In this document: positions 52,926-63,028 of the stretch, one piece after another
Numbering within the stretch: the stretch's first letter is position 1
Layout: each line of letters begins with the position of its first letter
Source of the DNA: Asparagopsis taxiformis
Lineage: Eukaryota; Rhodophyta; Florideophyceae; Bonnemaisoniales; Bonnemaisoniaceae
DNA: 64,000 nucleotides
Assembly: GCA_030407315.1 (NCBI GenBank)
Contig: JALQPE010002141.1
Location: forward strand, 111,707-175,706
Reading direction: 5' to 3'
Made by a program: the position numbers and the translations under genes
The notes under the pieces: model-generated
Told to the model about the DNA's origin: nothing
The model's input: the letters and a program-made list of their open reading frames with translations, nothing else
Database searches by the model: none

Positions 52926-55900
52926 ATGGAATGCAAGTATGAAGGGTGCTTCTACTACTGCGTAGATGCTTATGCGCTCGCGCTGCATGAGCGAACGTGT
53001 CGCTACCGTTTCAACCCCTCTCCCCAACATTTCAACAACGCTCGTGTCCCTGCCGTCACCCATGAGCCTGCTCGAAACGGCGACCATGATTCCCCGCAAC
53101 CCAGCTCCCCAGACCCAGAATCTGGTCGTGCTTCCTCCAGCGACTCACCCTGTGACGCTTCACTGCCACCAACCTCAACCCCCTCCCGCGCAGACCTCCT
53201 CGTGCAATCCCTCGCCGCCAGTCTCACAACCCTCGAGTACAAGGCCGGCGCTGGCCGCGTGAGCGAAGTCATCACCATCCTACAAGACCCCGCATTCTCC
53301 CTAGAAAAGTTCAACAGCGCCGTTCGCACCGTAGAAGAATGTCGCCACGTTACCGCTTCCATGGTCGAAACACATTTCCGCACCGAAGGTTACAAGAGCC
53401 ACATCATTCCAGACAAAACTGGTAAGTACTCGGCACAGCTGTACCTCCGCGACCCAGTCGACATGCTCCGCAGGCAGTTAGCACTGGCTAACGACCAAAA
53501 TACTCTCTTCCACCCCTCCCCACAGACCGCCCCAGACGGCACCGCAATATTTTCTCATCCCCTACACACAGAATTCGCGAAAACGCTGCACCAGGTTACT
53601 AGACAGCGCGTGCAGCTCTCGGAAGATCCACAGGTCGTATGGGCAGAGGAAAATGATCCCACCGCTTCCTCCTTTGCCGGCCTCCTCCAAGTGTACTCCG
53701 ACAAGAGCAGCACAAGCCTCAAGAGCTCCGCAATCGTCGCATACCCCATACACGTCACACTGCTCAACTTCTCCGCCCCCCTCCGTCGCCACTGCATCCG
53801 TACCGGCCTCACCATCGTCGGGTATCTTCCGTACATTGTTAACCCTTCGTCCAACGCCTTGTTCGGTGATGAAATGCCGACAACCTCTAGTTCTGCTAGT
53901 CGCGCTCGCAAAATTGATATTCTTCATAAAGCACTCGAAAAAGTGTTTTCGTCCCTATCCACCGCGTTCTCTTCCGGGTTCCCCTGCACAGACTCCACTG
54001 CAACTGCCCGCCAATGCTTTCCCATCCTAGCCAATTATTGCTGCGACTTTCCAGAGGCCAAAGAGCTGTCATGCACTCGCAACAGCACTACCACCACACA
54101 TCCCTGCCACCGCTGCTACATCCCCGCCACTCAACTTGAATCCAGCGCGCCACACCAGCCCCGCTCCCTCGATGATACACGCTCTGCACGCCAAGAGAGC
54201 GCTCAGGAGCATACAACTGCTCCGCTCGAAGCTCTCTCCCTCCTCGAACAACACTCTGTCCTCGAATCGACCGCTCTTTTACCCACCAACAGTCCCCTAG
54301 ACCCCTACAACATTTTCTCCTTCGAGCCTCTGCACAATCTCCACCTCGGCATCTCAAAGCTCATCAAACAGTGCATTGTCCACCGCCTCAGCTCCCCAGA
54401 CCTCACCACCACCACTGCCTCCCATTCCGGGACACCTCGCACCTTCAAGAAGGTGAAAAAATCCATCCTCGCCGGCTCAAACAGCATTCTGTCCGCTATC
54501 GAACGCGACTACTACATCACCGGTCTTCATGTCGACTTCTCCAAGGGTGAGAAGGGCACCAATTTGAACGGCCTCTTCACGGAGGACGGCATACGCGGCA
54601 TGCTCGCAGCCAAAGACTATCACCATGTCGACATGGTGTTCCCTTTCATCGCAGCATTCATTGACACATGCTGTGACGAAGTAGATACAGCCCCCCTCAC
54701 TTCCATCTGCACGCAATACTCTGACCTCGTCGCATGGGTCATGAAACGCGGTCGCATCAAGCACTGGACTGCCGCCGAACTAGAAAGCCTCCAGAACTCC
54801 ATTTCCTATTTCAAACAATCAATGCTCTCCACCCTCGGCCCATTCCACACCACAGGTCTCAAAACTTTCAAGTTCCATCTTCTAGACCATCTTCCCGGTG
54901 ACTTGCAGAGATATGGCGCCCTGGAACACATTGATGCAGGCCCCTACGAACACTCGCATCTTCTGTTCAAACAGAGTTATAGGAAAACCTCTCGAAGGCG
55001 CTCCACAGCCATGGAAGAGACTATTCGCCACATGGAATTCTCCTTGGCCACTCCAACTGGTCACACCCCATCGAACACATTGGGAAACCCACGCATGATA
55101 TCGCCCACAGACGGTGCAGTACTCGTTCGCGACGGATTCACCGTTGCACTGCACGACTTTGCCTCCCTGCTGCCCGATGCAACCCTCCTCGTTGCAGATA
55201 TCGACGGACAGCCCGATCCTGCCACTCTTTTGCCTCTGCACAACTCCTCGTTCCCGTCTGGCACCATAACGCTATTCCAGCAACTCGGTGACACAGCTGC
55301 ACAAGCGTTCCTCACCCTCGCTAGACTGCGCGCCACGGCAGAAGGCCCTCCAATACATGACATGGACATTTCCGTCACCGTGGTAAAGTCCGCCTACGTC
55401 ATGGGAGGGTACGTCCCAGATGCCGACGACTTTGACCCGCACAGTGGCATGCTTCGCCCCACAAACGTGTCGAGGCACAAGCAGCAGCGCGTCTTTGCAA
55501 CTTCATCATTCGGCCCCGCAAAGAGATCGCAGTACTCCTTTGTCGTCATCTCCGGAACTGCCGATGACTACAGAACCATATGGGTAGGGCGCGTCCTGGC
55601 ACTGGTACGCCTGCAGTCTCCAAACCTGTTTCAACCTGTAGAACTCGCTTTCGTTCAGTATATGACCTGCTTTGCCCCAAAAACCGCTGTGGAAAAATCA
55701 CTTGGGTGCATTTGTTTAAAGTGGTCCACATGGGACCCGGACAACGGATCCGTTGACAGCAATGACACTGCATCCCACAGTGCAGGTGGTCCTTGGTTTG
55801 ACCTCATTCCTGCATCTACTATATCTGGCACCGTGCACATCGTACGAAGTAACTTTCCAGTCAAGCCATTTACGAAACAAATGCACTGGTCGGACCACCG

Positions 55901-55967
55901 TTTCTATCTCAACCGCTTCTACACCAACACTGATTACCAGTTCACAGATGATAATGAAGAAGAATAA
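52926..55967 (+). CDS. Plavaka-like transposase
   Basis: 1013-residue intact frame from ATG 52926. The N-terminus has a zinc-finger-like set CKYEGCFYYC ... H ... C. The core shows features of the Plavaka group of DDE transposases known mainly from fungi: VYSDKSSTSLKSSAIVAYPIHVTLLNF, then TGLTIVGYLPYI, a CHRCY cysteine pair inserted after a CDFPEAKELSC segment, FEPLHNLHLGISKLIKQ, and a late block EHIDAGPYEHSHLLFKQSYRKTSRR. Family placement is by recognition of these blocks. The frame has no stop or shift, so it could be functional. Terminal repeats for a complete element were not identified. It converges with the ORF at 56045-58340. Confidence 0.7.
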   Translation: MECKYEGCFYYCVDAYALALHERTCRYRFNPSPQHFNNARVPAVTHEPARNGDHDSPQPSSPDPESGRASSSDSPCDASLPPTSTPSRADLLVQSLAASLTTLEYKAGAGRVSEVITILQDPAFSLEKFNSAVRTVEECRHVTASMVETHFRTEGYKSHIIPDKTGKYSAQLYLRDPVDMLRRQLALANDQNTLFHPSPQTAPDGTAIFSHPLHTEFAKTLHQVTRQRVQLSEDPQVVWAEENDPTASSFAGLLQVYSDKSSTSLKSSAIVAYPIHVTLLNFSAPLRRHCIRTGLTIVGYLPYIVNPSSNALFGDEMPTTSSSASRARKIDILHKALEKVFSSLSTAFSSGFPCTDSTATARQCFPILANYCCDFPEAKELSCTRNSTTTTHPCHRCYIPATQLESSAPHQPRSLDDTRSARQESAQEHTTAPLEALSLLEQHSVLESTALLPTNSPLDPYNIFSFEPLHNLHLGISKLIKQCIVHRLSSPDLTTTTASHSGTPRTFKKVKKSILAGSNSILSAIERDYYITGLHVDFSKGEKGTNLNGLFTEDGIRGMLAAKDYHHVDMVFPFIAAFIDTCCDEVDTAPLTSICTQYSDLVAWVMKRGRIKHWTAAELESLQNSISYFKQSMLSTLGPFHTTGLKTFKFHLLDHLPGDLQRYGALEHIDAGPYEHSHLLFKQSYRKTSRRRSTAMEETIRHMEFSLATPTGHTPSNTLGNPRMISPTDGAVLVRDGFTVALHDFASLLPDATLLVADIDGQPDPATLLPLHNSSFPSGTITLFQQLGDTAAQAFLTLARLRATAEGPPIHDMDISVTVVKSAYVMGGYVPDADDFDPHSGMLRPTNVSRHKQQRVFATSSFGPAKRSQYSFVVISGTADDYRTIWVGRVLALVRLQSPNLFQPVELAFVQYMTCFAPKTAVEKSLGCICLKWSTWDPDNGSVDSNDTASHSAGGPWFDLIPASTISGTVHIVRSNFPVKPFTKQMHWSDHRFYLNRFYTNTDYQFTDDNEEE

Positions 55968-56044
55968 ATCTAAATCGCAGCACTCTATTGATAATGTACT
56001 ACATGATAAACCTTCTAGTCAACGTCACATTTACTGCACTAATT

Positions 56045-58340
56045 TCAACCATCCTCCATTACGCCAAAACCGTTATCAGCAGTGGCTGCATGGCGCCGCT
56101 CCATGCCCCCATACTGTGGGGCATTGATTTCGACATTCAGGTTTGCACTCAGGTGTCCAGCATATGGGTCAACGACGAAAAGTTCTGCGCCAATTAGTCC
56201 TTGCGCAATCACACAATCCATTACAGCACCGAGGTTTGACGTAATATGCGATTGAATCCAATCCTCGGACACTAGAACAAGTGATGAGCAGCGGTTTACA
56301 TCATCAACGACATGAACAATTCCAGACCCCTCTCCGCTTTGCCACACTTCAACAGCCTCTCTCGTCACAGTACGGCTTGCAAACACATGCCGTGACTGTG
56401 CACTAGTCCGCTGTTCGCTCTCGACAACGTCCGTTTCTTCCCTTGCTTGCGAGCCTTGGAGACAAGACATGCAGTACACCACCATACCAACTAATTGCTG
56501 AAAAGCTACCCCCACATATTGACTGTACCGCCTTGTAAACTCCTTCTGCCGTGCACCTCCTTTCCCCTTCGGTTCATCCAAACACTCCACAGTAGTCACT
56601 AGCCAAGCATCCAGGCGCGCCAGCGTTAGTATGCTCGTCTCTATGTCCATTACTTGTTCTGGTCGTATCGAATAACCCCTGAAGATGTCCAGCACATTCA
56701 CAGCTACTCGGTTGTTAAACCATGCATCACCATTCACTTCCATTTCGAAGCTGTCAGGAACCATGCCTTTGCTGTATCGCAGCTCTGAGAACGGTGCCGT
56801 TCGCCACCTCCCCATATCCAAATCACCGTTGCTTTCCCGTTTCAAAAGCTTCTCAGACGCTTCGCGCTTTTGATCCTCTCGCTCGTCCATCTCAGCTCGC
56901 GTCGTCAGCATCGTGCATCTAGACATTAATTTCGTGTACCCCAGCGAACCGAACAATCTGTCCCTCGCATTACGCTTCCGTGCACTCATCACGTCGGACA
57001 GTTTCTGCGTCACCTTCACTTTCAATTCCTTGCTCCCCGCCACAGCCTCTTGACAGCACACACGCTGCTCCTCATCGGAAAACACATCACACCACGGACT
57101 TTGACGCAGTACGTGTCGCACCAAGTCATTCAGCAGATCACTCTCGTCCCTGTACGAAGGTGTATACCACTGCAGATTCTTGATGATATAGCCCGAGGGG
57201 TAGCAATATATCCTACACCGTTTTCGCTCCAAAGTGCCCCTTCTACCGGCTCTACCTCGATGGTACGTCCAGTCCAACGTCTCTGCGTTTGTTCCGCTAT
57301 AGGGTCCAGCTCCATAGTCTCGTTCTTGCACCACTTTGTCAGGTTTTCCTCAACCGCCCTAAGAACTCCAAGGTATTTCACAGGAATGGCTTTCTGTATT
57401 TTCGACTTACCGCCACCGTGATCACTGATTCTACCTGTTCTCGCAATTGCAGTAAGGCTGGCATTTTCCGCCTGCAGAGTCTTCACCTTAGCCTCCAACG
57501 CAACTATCTCCGTGGTGAGCGCCTTGTTTGCTATGTCCTGGCTAAACACTTTTTTTCCAGCTCCGCGATCTTCTTCTTCTGCGCATTGATGCGACTCGCC
57601 ATTAAATCGATGGATTCCGGCGGATGCAACCTCTCTGCCCTCACCGTCCCCCCATCTCGCACGCTATCGGGATTATGATGTCCTCCATCGCCAATAGCCT
57701 GACGTCGCGGGGGCGTTACGCGCATATTTGGCACCAATGACAGTCTGTTGTGACGAGGCCCGCACTCCGGCTGCTCTCTCCCCTCAGTACCACCTGACCG
57801 CCGATGATAGTTGGCATCCTGTGAACGTTGCTCAGAAACAACATCCCTTGCCGCTATCCTCGGGTCCCTGACTGCATTACCTGCTGGGGCTGATGTACTC
57901 GGCATAGTTGGCGCAGTGGGGGTCACAGCCTCCAGTGTCTCGGGAACCCCCGGCTGGGACTCCGTCTGCAGCACCTCGAGGTGCGGATCCGCATCTGCCG
58001 ACCCGGGAGGAACTACCTTTGCCATAGCACTCTGCCGCAATTCCAACATGTTTTGAGCCACTATCATGTCATCATCATGATGTTCACTGTCCCTGCGAGC
58101 ACGCTTGCCTCGGTCAAGCCCCATCTCTCTCCGCGCCGTTCCTCCTTCCTCACTTTCTCGCTGCGGATCCCCAGTTCTGCGCCGGTCCGTCTTGCGACTA
58201 CCGGACCGCGGTTCAATGCTGCCGGTAGGCCCAGACCGCTTCTTCGCACGGGATTGTCGGGCACTCGATACAGCAGCTGCTGACCGGGTTTTCTGGAGGC
58301 CCGGAGGCTTTGGAGCTTTCTTCGCAATACGCGGCGGCAT
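56045..58340 (-). pseudogene. Second ORF beside the Plavaka-like transposase, read in three frames
   Basis: It starts at ATG 58340 with a basic Ser/Arg/Pro-rich N-terminus. The first frame ends at 57531, five codons after a GAA-AAA-AAG-TGT run; the -1 frame continues as a coiled coil (LTTEIVALEAKVKTLQAENASL). A second -1 change near 57197-57200 (a C4 run on the coding strand) leads into the long frame ending at 56045. The last part has paired cysteines and a segment SARKRNARDRLFGSLGYTKL. I do not know the family. With both breaks bridged it would be about 765 residues. It may be an accessory protein of the neighbouring transposon. Confidence 0.5.
57549..57555 (-). promoter_or_regulatory. Candidate -1 ribosomal frameshift site (A AAA AAG)
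   Basis: On the coding strand the heptamer A-AAA-AAG lies with AAA and AAG as zero-frame codons, the canonical X-XXY-YYZ slippery arrangement. The zero frame stops at 57531-57533; a -1 slip enters the open frame continuing leftwards. No downstream pseudoknot was established. A missing A in a homopolymer would look the same. Confidence 0.4.
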
Positions 58341-58565
58341 AATGAAGCTTTCCCGGAAGCGATGGAACGATTGAGTTGCACGAGATACAAAAAAGATTGC
58401 TGTATAGTGTCGGTAACCACAACGGTCTGCGATGAACGTTCAGGTCAGGTCAAGTACCGGATAATACGCCAACAGCCCAGATTGTATACGGTAGGCAGTC
58501 ATCAACAGTATTTAATGAGGTACAATTACAGCTGTAGAGCTAGGCCGCGAGCACCCCTATGTCCG

Positions 58566-58754
58566 GAAGACGTCCTGATTTGAATTAAAATTTGGGCTAT
58601 TCTCAAAAACATGCACATGTGAACATGTTTTTGAGATGGGGGTGTGCCGTACGGCACAATCGACCGCCCAAATCGATGTTTTTTGCAATATTTTTTTCTG
58701 CCCTGAATTGTAGAATTTCTGGGCCGGACAGCAATGCAACTGAGCTGGACATCC
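58566..58754 (-). repeat. About 190-bp repeat, copy 1 (inverted)
   Basis: Same family as 62551-62748 and 63802-64000, in opposite orientation. It contains a perfect 14-bp palindrome GTGCCGTACGGCAC and a hairpin with 12-bp arms CTCAAAAACATG / CATGTTTTTGAG. Its outer end lacks about ten bases (the GAATATCTGCA region) found in the other copies. Confidence 0.9.
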
Positions 58755-58997
58755 ACCGGGCGTCCATTTCAACTTGGTCGTGTATTTTGCATCTGCACGC
58801 ATAACAGCATCCAAGCAGTCAGGTTCACTGCTCGGACGAAGTGCACCTAGAGTGTGAACGATTGGTTTTGACAGGCGAGTACTGCTCAATAGGTTTCACC
58901 CTGGAGTAATGGTGGCTGGACATGCTGCATTATATGATATACTTCAACTCTGGAACGTAGCTTATTTGTAGTCGAAATGAAAACATCTTTCGTGACC

Positions 58998-59765
58998 CTA
59001 ATTCCATGCTCTAAACGCTGTCCCATAATGAACGTAGAGCTCCTGCCCCGGACGGATATCGCGGATTGCACGTACTACAATGATCTTCGGATTTTCTAGG
59101 TCCTTCGCCTTGAGCTTCTTCCCCGTCGAACCGCTGCTGTAGTTCTCGACAAACTCGACGTTGGCCATCCGCCTGGTGTCTTCCGCCGGAGTGTCCTCAC
59201 CTCGCAAATACCGCGGGTCGTTGATGAACTGCGCCGAACAGAACGGAGCCGGAACAATCCAAATTGGATGCTCGATGTTTTCGTCGTCCTCCGCTGTTGC
59301 ATACAGCTTGATGGCATACATCAAGAATGTTTCCTTCGTTATCGCCATGTGACCCTCTCCGTACGCGAACCTCATCGACTCCTTGCTCATATCAGAGTAC
59401 ACAACAGTTCCGTAGTATGCACATACTTCGTCGCCAACATTAAATGTCTGTTCAGCGAAGAGCCCTCTTCCTGCATTTGGATGCTTAATCAGCGATGGTC
59501 GAACGCTCAATTTTTTCGCAACACAATCGTGTGCCCGCATCACGCGAGGGTTTTCAGTTTGCAACCAGCGGCGCAGGGAAGGTGGCCAATAATGTACCGG
59601 TTTTTCCATGTGCTCGTGCGACGCAATCGACTCTGGGCACAGCTGCCAGAGGTACTGCCGAATATATTTCGGGAACCTCTGGTACAGGGGAAGGCCAGGT
59701 GGGGTTCGATGATCCTGCGTTCCCTCTGCGTACGCATCGTGACAGAGGGGGACGCCAAGAACTTC
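58998..59765 (-). CDS. SET-domain segment of the methyltransferase-SET gene
   Basis: The frame is open from 59765; the ATG at 59609 gives 203 residues, but the reading upstream (LPLYQRFPKYIRQYLWQL) looks like real protein and connects with the methyltransferase by a single -1 change. SET features, numbered from ATG 59609: HPNAGRGLFAEQTF (43-56), FINDPR (128-133, where classical enzymes have NHS-C), ANVEF (149-153) and RDIRPGQELYVHYG (183-196) with the catalytic-type Tyr. No pre-SET or post-SET cysteines are seen. SET domains usually methylate lysines on histones or other proteins; the substrate here is unknown. Confidence 0.75.
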   Translation of the reverse strand, partial: EVLGVPLCHDAYAEGTQDHRTPPGLPLYQRFPKYIRQYLWQLCPESIASHEHMEKPVHYWPPSLRRWLQTENPRVMRAHDCVAKKLSVRPSLIKHPNAGRGLFAEQTFNVGDEVCAYYGTVVYSDMSKESMRFAYGEGHMAITKETFLMYAIKLYATAEDDENIEHPIWIVPAPFCSAQFINDPRYLRGEDTPAEDTRRMANVEFVENYSSGSTGKKLKAKDLENPKIIVVRAIRDIRPGQELYVHYGTAFRAWN

Positions 59766-62200
59766 TCAGCACTCTGTTTCGCTTCTGTCGTGACCCTCAT
59801 GTCAGTGTTGTTTGAAAGAATTACACGTGACATGACTGCACACAGCTTTGGAAGCGATCGTGCCACACACAATTTGTCCATGTCACTGCCGACGAAAACA
59901 CGGTGCTCAGGCAAGCTCATAGCTGCTTTTCCCGTTGCGAAAGTGCCAGAGAATGGATCGACAACAATATCACCAGGCTGTGAATGCTGGCTGATCAACT
60001 CCATCATGAGAGCGACGCTCTTCTGCTCTGCACGAACTCTGACCGTAGCACCGGTTGTGCTCCTTGTTCGCCACACCATCTCATTCGAATCGATGGCGGG
60101 CATATTGATGGTGACGTTGCACCACGCCGGGTACGTGCCGTCCATGTATCCGTGGTTCCTATAGGCCACCATCTCGCTTCCAGTCTTGAACGGAACACCT
60201 CGCTTCCAGAAGTGGATAGCGACCTCTGCCATGTTCATGCGTTGGTACCTCTTCCGCCCCGGCATTTGATAGAGGTGCCCAGGTAGTCGGACAAACAACA
60301 GAGGTACCTCGTCAACGAAGAAAACTGAATTCCGAACGACGTCCTCCTCCTCCTCGTCCTCGTCCTCCTCCTCATCCGCACTTTCTTCGCCACTGTGCTG
60401 CGATGCTTCGGAGTCCGAATTCATGGACGTAACCTCTTCTTCATCCGACCCGTCATCACTGGCAGCAGCATCGGTTGGGCCTTCTGACTGCGGTCCTTTG
60501 TACGTTTCCAAGTAATGGAACCATTCGTAGAACTGCAAAACGGAGCAGAACACGATGCCGTGGCCACCGGGGCGCAACAGCTCGTCAAACACTTCGATGC
60601 TAGCCTGCATATCTTCTGCAGTTAGCCTGTCGTACGAAGAGTTGGAATCGTTCCTCTTACGACGAACATTGTAGGGCGGATCAGTCAGAATGAGCTGAAC
60701 GTTGCCCGTGATGGGCACGTGTTCTCGGCTCTCGTCGGCACTGACCAAATCTTCGAAAGGGACGTCGTACACCCGGCAATACTGACTCATTTTCGAAAGA
60801 AAGTCCTTTGCGAGAGCCTGCCCTTCACTTTCCTGCTCTTCTGTCGCATGGGGTGACGGTGACGGGGGAGACGGCCCTTGGGCAGTAAGACTGGTCCTCC
60901 CAGGTCCAAGTTGAAGCCTGGTTGTGTGTCTTGTCGACGGAACCAAACCTCTCCCTCCTGTGTTGCGACGAGTGGGAGTGTCATCAACCGGCTTGGGGAC
61001 CTTTTCTGCGTCCGCGGCTTGTGGTGCCGGGCGGAGGACAGCCATAACGTCTTCGTCGAGGGTGTCAAAGTACGCTGGCAGCTTGTCCGGATTTCCGCTT
61101 GACAAGTATATTTCCAGCGCCCCCCAGCGGTCGGACTCCGGCCAGGTGTACAGGTCCGGGTTGACGATAAGAAACTGCAACCGGTCGAAGAACTTCCTCA
61201 CAAGGTCCCTAAATACACTGTGCTGCGCACTGGTTCTTGTCTCTACTTTTCCACCATATCCATCAGGATGAGATAGGGGAGCTTTGTCGTGGTAGAGATC
61301 TAGCTTCTGCTCCATCGGTGCGAATAGACCTTCATCGAGCACGTCAAACCAATGCTCACTGCTGTCGAAAATGATGTACGGCGCCATCAACTCTTCGAAG
61401 CTGGAAAACTTTGCGGCGAAGGCCACATCGGTCCAAGCATGGTATAAAACTTGAACCACGTAACAAGCTCGATTAGTGCTTTTCCGATGGGCTGGGACGC
61501 GTGCGGCTTCGTTCCCCTCTTCGGCCGCGTCGCCTATTCGGCGACGCGGCAGGTTCTTGTTGTGATTTCGGATGATAGACAACGCTTGGAAATACATCAA
61601 TACCTCGAACGTTTCCGGTGGAGCAAGAACGAAGGCGCTTGGTTCCCCGCGCTGCGGCGCCTGTAGTGGCGAAGGAAGCATGTTACATCCAATAAGGAAG
61701 GTCTGCGGCACGATCCCAGAAAGGATGCAGTGCTCAACCCATTGCCCGATACGCTCATCCTGTCTTGAAAACTCGGCAATCGGTAATGCCAGACGAACAA
61801 TCTGCTTGGCTCGCTCAACGTTCATCTCTGCCATGACGATTTCGGCAACATCCGCCTCGACTCCAGCATTCTTCGAACGACCGCTGAAGGCCATGCTGAG
61901 TCGACCTTGCAGCGCCAGAAATTGTTCTTCCGTGCCCTGCGCAACCCAAGCGCCAAGGTCCGCGTATGTGAAACCTCCCGGCTTGTCCGTCAAGTCTGCG
62001 AAACTTGAGTGGGCGAACAAATCCAGCAAGAGGCGGAGGAAGTCTTTGCCAGCGAGAGTAGTTTCGCGGGCGGCGCGACCTACGTTTCGACGTGTACCCA
62101 TGTCACTAGAATCCTCCCAAGGGCTAGCGGGTTCGCGCAGAATTGGCACGGTTGCGTCGTCAACGATCGGATTGCTGTTGCGCCTGCGCTTATTCGTCAT
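59540..62200 (-). CDS. DNA N4/N6-type methyltransferase, probably fused to the SET domain
   Basis: 886 codons from ATG 62200. The N-terminal 480 residues are unassigned, with a Ser/Pro linker. The methyltransferase domain has its catalytic motif first, LILTDPPYNVRRK (DPPY at about 507-510), then an acidic insertion (about 605-622), and the SAM-binding motif last, VDPFSGTFATGKAAM (about 746-752). This order is that of beta-class amino-methyltransferases (N6_N4_Mtase family); DPPY favours adenine as target. The final 45 or so residues look out of frame: a -1 change near the run at 59747-59751 enters the SET reading frame. Corrected, the gene would encode about 1067 residues ending at 58998. Confidence 0.75.
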   Translation of the reverse strand: MTNKRRRNSNPIVDDATVPILREPASPWEDSSDMGTRRNVGRAARETTLAGKDFLRLLLDLFAHSSFADLTDKPGGFTYADLGAWVAQGTEEQFLALQGRLSMAFSGRSKNAGVEADVAEIVMAEMNVERAKQIVRLALPIAEFSRQDERIGQWVEHCILSGIVPQTFLIGCNMLPSPLQAPQRGEPSAFVLAPPETFEVLMYFQALSIIRNHNKNLPRRRIGDAAEEGNEAARVPAHRKSTNRACYVVQVLYHAWTDVAFAAKFSSFEELMAPYIIFDSSEHWFDVLDEGLFAPMEQKLDLYHDKAPLSHPDGYGGKVETRTSAQHSVFRDLVRKFFDRLQFLIVNPDLYTWPESDRWGALEIYLSSGNPDKLPAYFDTLDEDVMAVLRPAPQAADAEKVPKPVDDTPTRRNTGGRGLVPSTRHTTRLQLGPGRTSLTAQGPSPPSPSPHATEEQESEGQALAKDFLSKMSQYCRVYDVPFEDLVSADESREHVPITGNVQLILTDPPYNVRRKRNDSNSSYDRLTAEDMQASIEVFDELLRPGGHGIVFCSVLQFYEWFHYLETYKGPQSEGPTDAAASDDGSDEEEVTSMNSDSEASQHSGEESADEEEDEDEEEEDVVRNSVFFVDEVPLLFVRLPGHLYQMPGRKRYQRMNMAEVAIHFWKRGVPFKTGSEMVAYRNHGYMDGTYPAWCNVTINMPAIDSNEMVWRTRSTTGATVRVRAEQKSVALMMELISQHSQPGDIVVDPFSGTFATGKAAMSLPEHRVFVGSDMDKLCVARSLPKLCAVMSRVILSNNTDMRVTTEAKQSAEKFLASPSVTMRTQRERRIIEPHLAFPCTRGSRNIFGSTSGSCAQSRLRRTSTWKNRYIIGHLPCAAGCKLKTLA

Positions 62201-62550
62201 AATGGAATGAGTGGAAATTCGGTACAGGATGGCGACCGCTCGGCGAGACAGTCAAATTTGACGACGTATCTCGTGACGTTTGCACTCTTTCGTGAGGAAC
62301 ACTGGTTGATATCGAACGGAACAGAGTATACGGGTACACAGCACTGGAAAGGTCTTGAAACCCGTAACCGGTGTAGGTAATAAGTTGTGACGGATACGTG
62401 GTAGACAAAAATTTTAAAAAGATTGTGATTCCCTGTCTTTGAGGGTTGTACTGCACGGCCGCCATGGCGGCTGTGACTGCAGTCACATAGGTTGTCACAG
62501 GTGCATCACGCTTACCAGGTGAGCGACATCCGGACGGCCACTGGACATGG

Positions 62551-62748
62551 GGATGTCCAGCTCAGATGCATTGCTGGCCAGACCAGAAATTCTACAATTT
62601 CGGGCAGCAAAAATATTGCAAAAAACATCGATTTGGGCGGTCGATTGTGCCGTACGGCACACCCCCATCTCAAAAACATGTTCACATGTGCATGTTTTTG
62701 AGAATAGCCCAAATTTTAATTCAAATCAGGATGCAGATATTCGTCTTC
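62551..62748 (+). repeat. About 200-bp repeat, copy 2
   Basis: Inverted relative to copy 1 and placed on the other side of the methyltransferase-SET gene. It has the same two palindromes, and similarity extends from GGATGTCCAGCTCAG at its inner edge to GTCTTC at its outer edge, with several more matching bases shared only with copy 3. Confidence 0.9.
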
Positions 62749-63028
62749 TAGCATTGTCAGAACACATTCGTATAACCACATTTGGAGAACCTGAGCCCAG
62801 AGCTATCGGTTTTGGCGGGAGCTAAGCCATATCTCATATAATCAGTAACTACTTCCCGCCAGCTGAGTGGTGGAACCCCTGCTATTTCTACCAACGAGAC
62901 ATACGGGGTGTCAACTCGGCAATCGTATATGATTTGGGTGCTAAATTTATTCAAGAGACGAATGGGCTTCGAAAAGGAGCCCAACAACGTCTTCTTGTGA
63001 TCCATGGGTATAGGACTACTCTATTCTT

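Noticed and set aside
58566..62748. Methyltransferase-SET gene as an ordinary bacterial contaminant
   Set aside because: It sits between eukaryotic-type repeats in the same contig as the Plavaka-like transposase, and a SET domain joined to it is not bacterial in style.
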